Assembly (NCBI GenBank): GCA_016785225.1
Contig: JAFBJZ010000761.1
Location: forward strand, 1 to 64,000
Direction: 5' to 3'
Length of the DNA: 64,000 nt
Origin: Psettodes erumei
Taxonomy: Eukaryota > Chordata > Actinopteri > Pleuronectiformes > Psettodidae
Shown: one piece after another, positions 1 through 18,407 of the stretch
Numbering within the stretch: the first letter of the stretch is position 1
Layout of the letters: each line of letters opens with the position of its first letter
Notes under the pieces: model-generated
The model's database searches: none
Told to the model about the DNA's origin: nothing
Seen by the model: the letters and a program-made list of their open reading frames with translations, nothing else
Position numbers and translations under genes: made by a program

Positions 1-732
1 CAATGAAATCTCTAGGAGGAGTTCATTCAAATATAACACGTGCAAACGGTGAAAAATACACCAAATTTTTACATTCAAATCAAAATGGCTGACTTCCTGT
101 AAGGTTTGAGTCATGTCCACAAGAGACTTTTTCGAAGGTCGTGGGACTTTCCACACACCTACCGAATTTCATCCACCCAGGTCAAAATAACCTCAATGGG
201 GAGGTGTTTTTTAAATTTTTTTCATGTCGCCAATAGGTGGCGCTATGACAATAGGACAATATAGTCCCATAGATCTCTTCAGGCCAGTGCTCTGATTATA
301 CGTGTTTAATTTGAGGCAGATCGGACAAGGTATGTGCAAATTAGAGCACTTTGATGGTGATGGCGAAGGATCCAAATTCGCCGCGCCGCCACTGGGCTGC
401 CATGAGAAGGGAGCACGCCATCTTCTGAATCCAGCATCTACCTTATCTCAAGGCTTGCCACAGTAAAATTTAGCTTCATCGGATTTAGATACTTGATGTT
501 GAACATCAAAGTACAAAACATGTGATTTCCTGTCGCCAATAGGTGGCGCTGTGACTTTCAATGAATATGAATATGCGGATACACTGAAGTTATGGCAGTT
601 TCGTGCTTTCTGGCAAAACATCAAAACTCGCCGCGCCACCACGGCCACATTTTTCGCGAGCCATAAAAACCTTTAACAACTTTTGATCACTAAGGGCTCG
701 AGAGTCAGCACACCACGTTTGAAGCTGATACA
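1..732 (+). repeat. Diverged ~700 bp interspersed repeat, first copy
   Basis: A non-coding unit that recurs at 733-1110 (its beginning) and at about 2040-2745 (its later part). Shared landmarks are the phrase 'gtcgccaataggtggc' (seen here twice, near 226 and 531), 'cactgaagttatggcagttt' near 582, and 'gagtcagcacacca' near 700. The phrase 'caatgaaatctctaggagga' opens the unit at 1 and returns at 731, so two copies abut head to tail. Short ORFs here are not conserved between copies and I treat them as noise. The family is likely the body of the non-autonomous element whose 3' ends form the hairpin array downstream; that link is an inference. Confidence 0.6.
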
Positions 733-1113
733 ATGAAATCTCTAGGAGGAGTTCGTTCAAATATAACACGTGGAAATGGCCAAAAATGGCCAAAATTTGC
801 ATATTCATATCAAAATGGCCGACTTCCTGTACGGTTTGGGTCATGGCTGCCAGAGACTTCTTCGAAGGACTGGGCACCGTCCCATGCACCCACCAAATTT
901 CATCTGCCTAAGTCAAAATAACCCCAATGGGGAGGGGTATTTGAAAATTTCTAGGGGGCGCCACCGAGCCATTTTGCCCCGCCCATTCTGGAGACCCTTA
1001 AAATACGTAATTTTTCACCGGACCTGACGCGTGTGCAAAATTTGGTGAGGTTTTGAGCATGTTCAGGCCTCGAAAAATGCAATTTAATTGTCGTGAAAAT
1101 AATATAATAATAT
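733..1113 (+). repeat. Same interspersed repeat, second partial copy running into the hairpin end
   Basis: This begins with the same opening phrase as position 1 and runs in register for about 220 bases. It then continues through a segment not seen elsewhere in the window to the first hairpin unit at about 1114. It is the only place where the repeat body runs directly into a hairpin unit, so it best shows what the 3' end of the full element looks like. Confidence 0.55.
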
Positions 1114-1184
1114 TCTTTCGAATTACAATAGGGCCTTCGCACTGAAGGTGCTCGGGCCCTAATAATAATAATAATAAATCTGTG

Positions 1185-1266
1185 TAGGTTCTCAGTCATC
1201 CAGGTCATGGTAATTCTCCAAAGAAGTAGTAAATAAAGCAACTGGACTAACCTCGTGTGAGTCGAA
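1185..1266 (-). mobile_element. 82 bp fragment of the Penelope-like element end
   Basis: This stretch is identical by eye over 82 bases to 45199-45280, the outer part of the Penelope-like element in this window, including 'ggttctcagtcatccaggtc'. It is set inside the TAA hairpin field. Its right edge ('gagtcgaa' followed by TAA repeats) coincides with the predicted cut site of the hammerhead-like motif of that element. Orientation is given relative to the strand carrying the ribozyme-like motif. Confidence 0.8.
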
Positions 1267-2039
1267 ATAATAATAATAATAATAATCTTTTGAATTACTA
1301 TAGGGCCTTCGCACTGAAGGCGCTCGGGCCCTAATAATCTTTCGAATTACAATAGGGCCTTCACACTGAAGGTGCTCGGGCCCTAATAATGATAATCTTT
1401 TGAATTACAATAGGGCCTCCGCACTGAAGGTGCTCGGGCCCTAATAATAATAATAATCTTTCCAATTAAAATAGGGCCTTCGCACTGAAGGTGCTCGGGC
1501 CCTAATAATAATAATAATCTTTCCAATTACAATAGGGCCTTCGCACTGAAGGTGCTCGGGCCCTAATAATAATAATAATTCCTTGAAATACAATAGGGCT
1601 TCGCACCGTTTCGGTGCTCGGGCCCTAATAATTCCTTGAAATACAATAGGGCTTCGCACCGTTTCGGTGTTCGGGCCCTAATAATAATAATAATTCCTTG
1701 AAATACAATAGGGCTTCACACCGTTTCGGTGCTCGGGCCCTAATAATAATAATAATAATTCCTTGAAATACAATAGGGCTTCGTACCGTTTCGGTGCTCG
1801 GGCCCTAATAATAATTCCTTGAAATACAATAGGGCTTTGCACCGTTTTGGTGCTCGGGCCCTAATAATTCCTTGAAATACAATAGGGCTTCGCACCGTTT
1901 CGGTGCTCGGGCCGTAATAATAATAATAATTCCTTGAAATACAATAGGGCTTCGCACCGTTTCAGTGCTCGGGCCCTAATAATAATTCCTTGAAATACAA
2001 TAGGGCTTCGCACTGTTTCGGTGCTCGGGCCCTAATTAA

Positions 2040-2745
2040 AACTGCAAGCAGTGATAACGGGCCCTCGCACCCCTACGCCAACTCGGGGGACCCGGCCGAC
2101 GCCGAATTCCCTGAATTTCAGCGAAAAGCCCAACGGGAAGGCGTTTGTGAACATTTCCTCTTGTCGCCAATAGGTGGCACTACAACAATACGACAATATA
2201 GTCCCTCAGATCTCTTCAGGATGCCGCCCCAATCGTACGTGTGTAATTTGAGGCAGAACAGATGAGGAATTTGAGACTTATAACGCTTTAGATGGCGATG
2301 GCGAGGGATCCAACTTCGCCGACCTGCCACCTGAGGCAGGAGCATGTCATCTTCAGAACTGAGCATCTGCCCTGTCTCTAGGTTCATCAAAGTAAATCTC
2401 AGCTCCGTCTGATCGAGCCACCATACATTCAACATCAAAGTACTAAACGTGTCATTTCCGGTCGACAATAGATGGCACTCTCACTTTTATGGAATATGAT
2501 TATGTAGATGTCTTTGTGAGTGGATTATTATCATACATGTGAAGTTTGATGGAGATCGGAGCATGTACACTGAAGTTATGGCAGTTTCTGGTTTTCTGGC
2601 AAAACATCAGAATTCGCCGTGCCACCACGCCCATGTCGTTCCTGAGCCATAAAAGCTTTTGATAACTGTTGATCACCAAGGCCTTGAGAGTCAGCACACC
2701 AAGTTGGAAGCTGATACGATGAAATCTCTCACCGTTTCGGTGCTG
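2040..2745 (+). repeat. Third copy of the ~700 bp repeat, inside the hairpin field
   Basis: It aligns with the later part of 1-732: 'gtcgccaataggtggc', 'acaatatagtccc', 'gatctcttcagg', 'actgaagttatggcagttt', 'tctggcaaaacatca' and 'gagtcagcacaccaa' occur in the same order with many substitutions. It opens with a segment absent from the first copies and ends at 'gatgaaatctct', where it fuses directly to a partial B hairpin. It therefore looks like a separate insertion between B units. Confidence 0.6.
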
Positions 2746-3239
2746 AGGCCCTAATAATAATAATCCCTTGGAATACAATAGGGCTTCGCACCGTTTCGGT
2801 GCTCGGGCCCTAATAATAATAATAATAATAATTCCTTGAAATACAATAGGGCTTTGCACCGTTTCGGTGCTCGGGCCCTAATAATAATAATAATAATAAT
2901 AATAGTAAAAAAAAAAAAAGAAAAATAATAATAATCCCTTGAAATACAATAGGGCTTAGCACCGTTTTGGTGCTCGGGCCCTAATAATAATAATAATAAT
3001 TCCTTGAAATACAATAGGGCTTCACACCGTTTCAGTGCTCGGGCCCTAATAATAATAATAATAATAATAAAATAATCCCTTGAAATACAATAGGGCTTTG
3101 CACCGTTTCGGTGCTCGGGGCCTAATAATAATAATAATCTTTGGAAATTACAATAGGGCCTTCGTACTGATGGTGCTCGGGCCCTCATAATAATCCCTTG
3201 AAATATAATAGGGCCTTTGCACTGAAGGTGCTCGGGCCG

Positions 3240-3640
3240 AATAAGCATGCTCCAGGCAAGTGGGAGCATTGTGGTGCACAGGGGACAGTGGATCACTTTT
3301 TCTTGGTGTAACAGATATCAACAAAAGAAGCAAAGGCTTAAATCAGCTTTCTCAAGAAATAAAATTGAAATGAATTGATTGAATTTTAGAGGACTTCAGA
3401 TATAGTCTTTCGGACCACAATCAGACGTAAAACCATTCTTTGCTACACTCCCTTCCACAAGGTGGCGGAAATGAACCTAAAAGCGCTTTACCAACTGCCA
3501 TTAAACAACAAATGAAGAAGAAGACGTTGAAGAGATTTGTAATGTTTTTTTTATTGCAAAATAGACGAAATCTTAATAAATTATCAGAAAAAAACATGTA
3601 TTCCATGGGATAAACAAAAACAAAAAGAGAGTAGAAGAAA
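3240..3640. other. Unassigned spacer with a teleost-type 'gtggcggaaatg' repeat
   Basis: No gene was recognised. The segment around 3460-3530 ('aaggtggcggaaatg', 'ccattaaacaac', 'gaagaagaagacg') resembles a short motif block that I associate with fish promoters and interspersed repeats. A 110-codon minus-strand frame (3421-3753) has no recognisable domain. Confidence 0.3.
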
Positions 3641-3757
3641 CATAGCACGTCTTCGAACTCCACTGACGTAGCACGTTGTGTAACTTCCTGTTCACGCATG
3701 GTCCAGCCTGCAAATCGTCCGCTGTTCTGGTTCAGAAGGCCAAATAGCGACATTTCG
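3640..3757 (+). promoter_or_regulatory. ndufs8: Probable ndufs8 promoter and 5' UTR exon
   Basis: The first coding exon of ndufs8 is preceded by a splice acceptor (AG at 5467-5468), so a non-coding exon must lie upstream. The best candidate ends here, at a consensus donor with GTGAGT at 3758-3763. Just upstream are a CRE half site (TGACGT, 3664-3669) and an ETS/NRF-2 type site on the minus strand ('acttcctg', 3683-3690). Such sites are common in promoters of nuclear genes for respiratory-chain subunits. The transcription start itself cannot be read from sequence. Confidence 0.5.
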
Positions 3758-4435
3758 GTGAGTTTTCAACCATTTTCACTCTAAGAATCTTGCTTCTTAC
3801 AAATTTTCTTCATGTTATTAGAGAGTCACATTCTCACCATGCGTATCAGATCTTACAAGGATGGGAATGACCCTTTTATTCTCCTCAAGTGACCTTTGTA
3901 CTAAAGTCCTTGGAAGATTGTGATCGAACGTGGTTACTAAGCAGCGCTATCCGAGCATTAAGCTGTGACATTTCACAGAGAGAGCCCAAATTCAACCACC
4001 ATGTGTTTTGCATAGTACATATGTCATATGCAGTGAGATCGAGTGGTCAAAAGCTACTATGCGTTCCTTACAATCGACTGTTGGCAACAGTGTCATGCTA
4101 CCGAAGTAGCGTTAAGTGCTTGCGCCAAGGTACTTCATGGTTAGATTACGTGGAGACTGTTGTTAGTTTGCTCTGCCTCATTTTATGACTGTGTAACACA
4201 AAGGGAGGTAAGGTTAACATTTCAAGTTCAGAAACCGTAACGTTGCAACAGTTAATGGGTATTTACTTATTCAATGTCAGTGTTGTAACATTTCGCTGTT
4301 AAAGAAAACCTGCACAGTCGTCACAAAAGTAATCCATTCTTTATATGACATGTCCATACCCACACACGCATATTTGGAAATATGTGTGAGTGTGTGTTCT
4401 TAGTAAACCAAAACAAAAAGTTCCCCTCAATATTT

Positions 4436-4780
4436 AACACACATTCAGATAGTACAAATGTTCCTTCATCACCAAAAGTAAATCACAAAATAAAAACTAG
4501 AATAAAATCATATCAAAATAATAGTTTATCAAATGTTCTGCAATACCTTGCATGTCCTCCCTTTGCCTCTGAGCAGCGTCTGTACCCTCTCAGGTGTCAT
4601 TTCAGCCCATTCTTCACGACATATTTGTTCAAGGTTTACCAGATTACAGCCTTCTTCAAATCTGTCCACAGGTTTTCAATTATATTCAAGTCTGGAGACT
4701 GTGAAGGTCATGACAAAGCATTCATCTTATTCTTAAATAAATACATAGAGCTCAAGAGACCTGATTTCACAAATTAAAGT
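4436..4780 (-). mobile_element. Tc1-like relic (C-terminal transposase piece), family Tc1-A
   Basis: Reverse-strand translation gives a degenerate 'SPDLN.IENLW' region followed by 'EEWAEMTPERVQTLL', the typical end of Tc1/mariner transposases. The sequence recurs at 32635-33316 and, more weakly, at 11620-11800 ('acacattcag.tagtacaaatgttcctt' and 'gtaccctctcaggtgtcatttcagcccattcttc' style landmarks). No terminal inverted repeats or intact reading frame remain. It sits in ndufs8 intron 1. Confidence 0.7.
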
Positions 4781-5481
4781 CCATTATCTAGCAGTTGTAT
4801 TTCAGGTGATGTCAATTTTTGTGCTGATAATATGCTTATTATATTCATATATAATAATATATGTAGCTGGTTTGACCTGGCTCATGTGGCCAGAACCAAA
4901 ATGGAGCCACACAATGGTGAAGTTTTTATTAAACGAGCTTATTTCGAATAACATGAAGTAAAATAACTAAGAAAGTGTGTATTATAAAGTACAGAAAACA
5001 ATGTGACATACAAACACCAGAAACCAAACCAAAGCAACTAACAGACACACAGAGGCAAGGAGCAGCAAGGATGTCTGAGCACTCAGCACAGCCTGAACCA
5101 AAGTGACACACTGCCCACACAAGTAAACAAAAGGGCACAAGTCCCTGGTGCCCTGCGTTAAGGCAATCAACCTAAACCCTTACCTTGCGAGAGAGAGAGA
5201 ATAGGAACACCGACTCCTGCCGCACAGGCTCATCACAATACCCAACTTGAAACTTTGGAAAACTACAGGTTGAGTAAGTGATTCTAATCCAGTACAGTTT
5301 GGGTACATTCACTGTATTTGACTTGTGTGTATGTGTGTTTGGGGGGTCACACCGATGAGAGAGTAGATTGTTCCATTTGACCAGTGAACACATGCATCCA
5401 TGGCCAATCTGATGATGATAGACAAATCACTATGTTGGAACTGTTCCTCATTGTTATGTGTTTTTCAGCTTCAAAGACGTC

Positions 5482-14977
<9,496 letters not shown>

Positions 14978-15416
14978 CAAGCACGAAGACACACACACAG
15001 ATGATAGTGTACAGTTAGCGCATACCAGCGCAGCTCACGCACACATATGTCCATATTATAAAAAGACAGACTCAGCTGTGATAAATGTGATTAATGCTTG
15101 GATTTGTTTTTGATGATGCAACCAAATGACATACGATGATTCTCCATGTTTGATTTTTACCATGGCATTGTTTGGATTACATATCAACTGATAAATCCTA
15201 TCCTGGCTCTCTGTGTGATTGCATGAACCACCGTGTGATCATCACTGGAGGACTGTGTGGTTGTGTCTGCACAATTACACTGGACTAAAAAGCATGCAGA
15301 CTGAGTCATGCTGTGACTGTATGGGTGCTGTACACTGATGACAGATCCCATGTCCCACGTTACTGTATATGGATTCTTGTTTATGATATTCATGCTGTTT
15401 CCACCCTGACTCAAAT

Positions 15417-15422
15417 AATAAA
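15417..15422 (+). terminator. ndufs8: ndufs8 poly(A) signal AATAAA
   Basis: Canonical AATAAA 440 bases after the ndufs8 stop codon, the first such hexamer in a sensible position. It defines a 3' UTR of about 0.46 kb. Confidence 0.75.
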
Positions 15423-15439
15423 ACTGTCAGACAAACGCT

Positions 15440-16230
15440 GAATATAATGGATTCTTAAATTTTGCCTGAAGACAGATTTCAAGGTGTATCAGATACTGTA
15501 CTGAAAAAAAGATACCAGTAGTTTTAAAAACAAGAGCAGAACATTTTTACAAGCCATTTAATATTAAATACTGGAGGATTAAGTTACTTGAAATAAAGCT
15601 GGTGTTATTGTGTTTTATAGGAAACTGATATCTATGCAATTAACACAGTACTGGAAGAAGTAATCAGATCCTAGATACAGCAGCTTCTGTATTTCTTCTG
15701 CTGCTGTATTTTGTGATGGAGCTGGTTTTAAACTATGTGATATGCAGTTAGCTAGTTTAGTCTGTGAAAAGATAATCAGATGATTAGTGGGGAGTGGAGT
15801 TCTCATACTTAAAGTTGTTTGATTTGTTTCTGTAATTGACATGAGCTGACAGCTGGAAAACTTTGTTGGGGAGAAGGACGTCTGGAAATCCCTGTTCAGC
15901 CCTCTGCCCTCACAACCCAGTAACATATAAGTGGTGGAAAATCGATGGAAATCAAACAAGGCTCAGGAAGTGATGACTTTTTGCCCGAATGGTCCAAAAT
16001 CTTGAGAAATGAATTAAATCCCATGTTATTAGCATCAATTAACCAAACATATCAATATGCTGTTGTGATTTGAAGATTTACACATCCATTTTACCAGACA
16101 GATTTGGTATCCATTAAGCCAGAAGTAACTGAATTAAGATCAATCTGGTTTTGTCACCAGAAGACAGACATAAGATAATATAAGGCGCCCACATATAAAT
16201 GAAGAAATACAAAAATAGGACACAGAAAAA
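15440..16230. other. Intergenic sequence downstream of ndufs8, nothing recognised
   Basis: AT-rich. No coding pattern or repeat structure is visible by eye. Its last part may belong to the L1-like relic that follows. Confidence 0.4.
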
Positions 16231-16239
16231 GAATTTGAC

Positions 16240-17090
16240 AGTGTCGTAAGTTTTTATAACTCTGCTTTGAGAAATTTGGATTAAACCAAGAGTTGGTAAG
16301 ATCAGGACAATATATCAGATCTGTTGGCAAAATTAAAAATAAATATGAGTCTAACCAAATGGTTTAGGTTGAAAAGGTCAGACAGGGCTGTTGTCTTTGC
16401 CCTGTCCTCTTTGCAATCTTCATAGGGCCTCTCACCCAGGCAATAATAAACAGCCCAAAACTGGGCTGTTAGCTGATGATCTGAAACAACCAGACACTAG
16501 CCTCCCTAAACTGATGACATTAATGGAAAATTACGAATATCTTTCAGGCTATAAATTAAACATACAAAGACACAGATATTGTTGATTAATTACTTTCCGA
16601 CCTAAGGAATCCAGCAAACATATAATTTCAAGTGAAATTAAAAAAGCAATTAACTTCTTGGAGATAAATATTACAAAAGTATTACAAATAAATAAAATAA
16701 ATTACAAACCTCTGAACTTAATTTTCTGGCTTTTATTGTGGAAGTCTTACTCCAAAAAACTCTGACGTGGCAAGAAGTGTTGTGCAAGCTACTGAGGGTT
16801 CTTGTGGTTAGAAGGATTTTACCATCTGCCCTGCACAGTTTTGTGTTCTTAAGAGACAGTAGAGCAAAAAATAATAGGGACCAAATAGAATGTGCTAATG
16901 ATATTTAAAATATTAATGTTTTATATCCTCAAATGGAATGCTCAAAGTCTGGAAGCAAATGCCTTTAAAGAGAAAGCAGCTTTATTATGTGTGCAGGAAA
17001 AATTGTTGAAACCAGCATTGTATATTGTAATACCAGGATACATCTGTTTAAGGAAAGATCTGCAAGAAAGAAAGCTATAACATCCAGCTA
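16240..17090 (+). mobile_element. L1-like LINE relic (reverse transcriptase fragment)
   Basis: Translation around 16385-16580 gives a decayed palm domain. A 'GC.LSPLLF'-like stretch is followed by LLADDLKQPDTSLPKLM and YEYLSGYKLNIQ, a pattern typical of L1/Tx1-clade reverse transcriptases, where the catalytic ADD is preserved. Further on come 'IKKAINFLEINITKVLQINK' and 'NYKPLNLIFW', matching the region after the palm. Several stops and frameshifts interrupt it, so it is a pseudogene. Confidence 0.7.
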
Positions 17091-17097
17091 TTAGTTA

Positions 17098-17340
17098 AAT
17101 GGTAAATGGTATTTACATAGTTCTTTTCTAGTCTTATCAACTACTCCAAGCACCATTTACCTATATATTCATACACACAGTTACCACTGATGCACTTTTT
17201 TGTTACACACCAATGATAAACTGCTGGTAATTGGGGGTTCAGTGCCCAAAGCAACTTAAACACGCAGAGAAAAGCCAGGACTTGAATTAGACACCCTTGC
17301 AGTTAGTGAATGACTCGCTGTACCTCCTGAGCCGCAGTTG
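17098..17340 (+). repeat. SINE/MITE-like teleost repeat
   Basis: The segment begins 'aaatggtaaatggtatttacatag' and ends 'gactcgctgtacctcctgagccgcag', with 'tgggggttcagtgccca' and 'cttgaattagacacc' between. This order matches a very common fish short interspersed repeat. No internal ORF is expected. Confidence 0.55.
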
Positions 17341-17689
17341 CTCCAAATCTGGTAGCAGAGGGAATATTCCTTGGAACAAAGAGGTGAAATTCGCAACACT
17401 GGTTGGAACATTGTGGACTTGAGGAACACGGAGGTGTCAACTGTGGACTCCTGGTGTCTGTTCAGCATGCCTTGATGAATTGCCTGCTCTATGCTGGAGA
17501 AAGTAGGATATTATTCATGGCTTTAGGTGACCCAGGAATAAACAGTTTTCCGTTAAAACACTGCTGGATGACGGAGTTTCAAACCGAGTGAGCGAGGGAG
17601 GTAATTCAATTCCTCAGAATAGCAGGTCGACATTATGAGATTTAGATCTCAGATGGCAAAAGGAGCGAGGACGTTATAACACCAATGGG

Positions 17690-17900
17690 AGGCAGCGATG
17701 CACTAAACCGTGCCTCGTCTACCGGAAATCAAGAAGAAGAACAAGAAGACGAACTGTGTCGTCACTTTTCAAGATGGCGGTATTTACGTGTTAATATAAG
17801 TATTAGCAGAAGAGAGACTGTTGAAGATGAGAAGGTATCTGTTCCATTCTGCTGTCTTGATTTGCCAGTGCCTTAATAAGTGGTTGTAAATGTACACTCC
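17690..17900 (+). promoter_or_regulatory. Candidate promoter / first exon of an unidentified gene
   Basis: In about 200 bases lie an ETS-like 'accggaaat' (17719), a CRE-like 'cgtcac', a YY1-type 'caagatggcgg' (17770-17780), and a plausible splice donor 'gaaggtatct' near 17832. A 50-codon frame from 17685 runs into the donor, but its product is not recognised. The next plus-strand host exon I can identify is the zinc-finger exon at 42806, so this could be its distant start. That is a guess. Confidence 0.3.
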
Positions 17901-18407
17901 GGAAGCAGTTTTACTGTATTAACGTAGCGACTTACTTCCTCTTACTGCGCGCATAAAGTTGTGATAGCTTGCTAGCTTGGAAGTGTAATGCTGGAGTGCT
18001 GCCGCTTAAATCTGCCCTGTGCAACGTGAACCCATAAGTGGTTTTATGAGATAGCATTGTTTAATTGTTGACAAAACTTAAACACTTAATTGAACGCCCA
18101 TATTTTCCCGAGACTCTAGGATCTATAGTAAACACAGGTCGCTGATGTCGTGCAGTCAAATCAGGTGGATGCTCCGTTGTTGGATCAAGTCATCTGGATG
18201 AGATGAGTCACATTCATGTTGATTTACTTTGCATCTGTATTGAATGGAGGCATTAACAATTTTGCGTTGGACTGAGCGTAGTTTGTTCTGTCATTTTGAA
18301 AAGTGGGAACATCCGTTCATATATCGCACAACGGAGATTTATTTCTGATTACTTTCTTCTGAGATTCCCGTCAGGTTTTTACATGAACAAACAAGGTTAC
18401 AAGGTTC

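Larger units (their letters stand above)
1114..3236 (+). repeat. Tandem field of TAA-linked hairpin units (about 21 units)
   Basis: The units are 50-60 bases. Each consists of a (TAA)n tract, a short A/T-rich stretch, 'acaatagggc', a GC-rich hairpin, then 'tcgggccc' followed by the next TAA tract. Two variants exist. Variant A has 'gaattacaatagggcc' with a loop made by 'gcactgaaggtgc'. Variant B has 'gaaatacaatagggc' with 'gcaccgtttcggtgc'. By eye about six A units come first (1114-1565), then eight B units (1579-2035), then a long unit, then five B units (2765-3120) and two A units (3137-3236). The minus strand stays open through some of these, giving Ile/Leu-rich reading frames that are artefacts. 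The GC hairpin just before the end recalls Helitron/Helentron 3' ends, but the assignment is unproven. Confidence 0.75.

Noticed and set aside
1114..3236. CRISPR-like array
   Set aside because: Regular repeats are present, but the 'spacers' are TAA microsatellites and the host is a vertebrate.
1441..3296. Several Ile/Leu/Arg-rich reading frames on the minus strand
   Set aside because: They are translations of the TAA-linked hairpin repeats (repeated RARAPKRCEALLYF-like words), not proteins.
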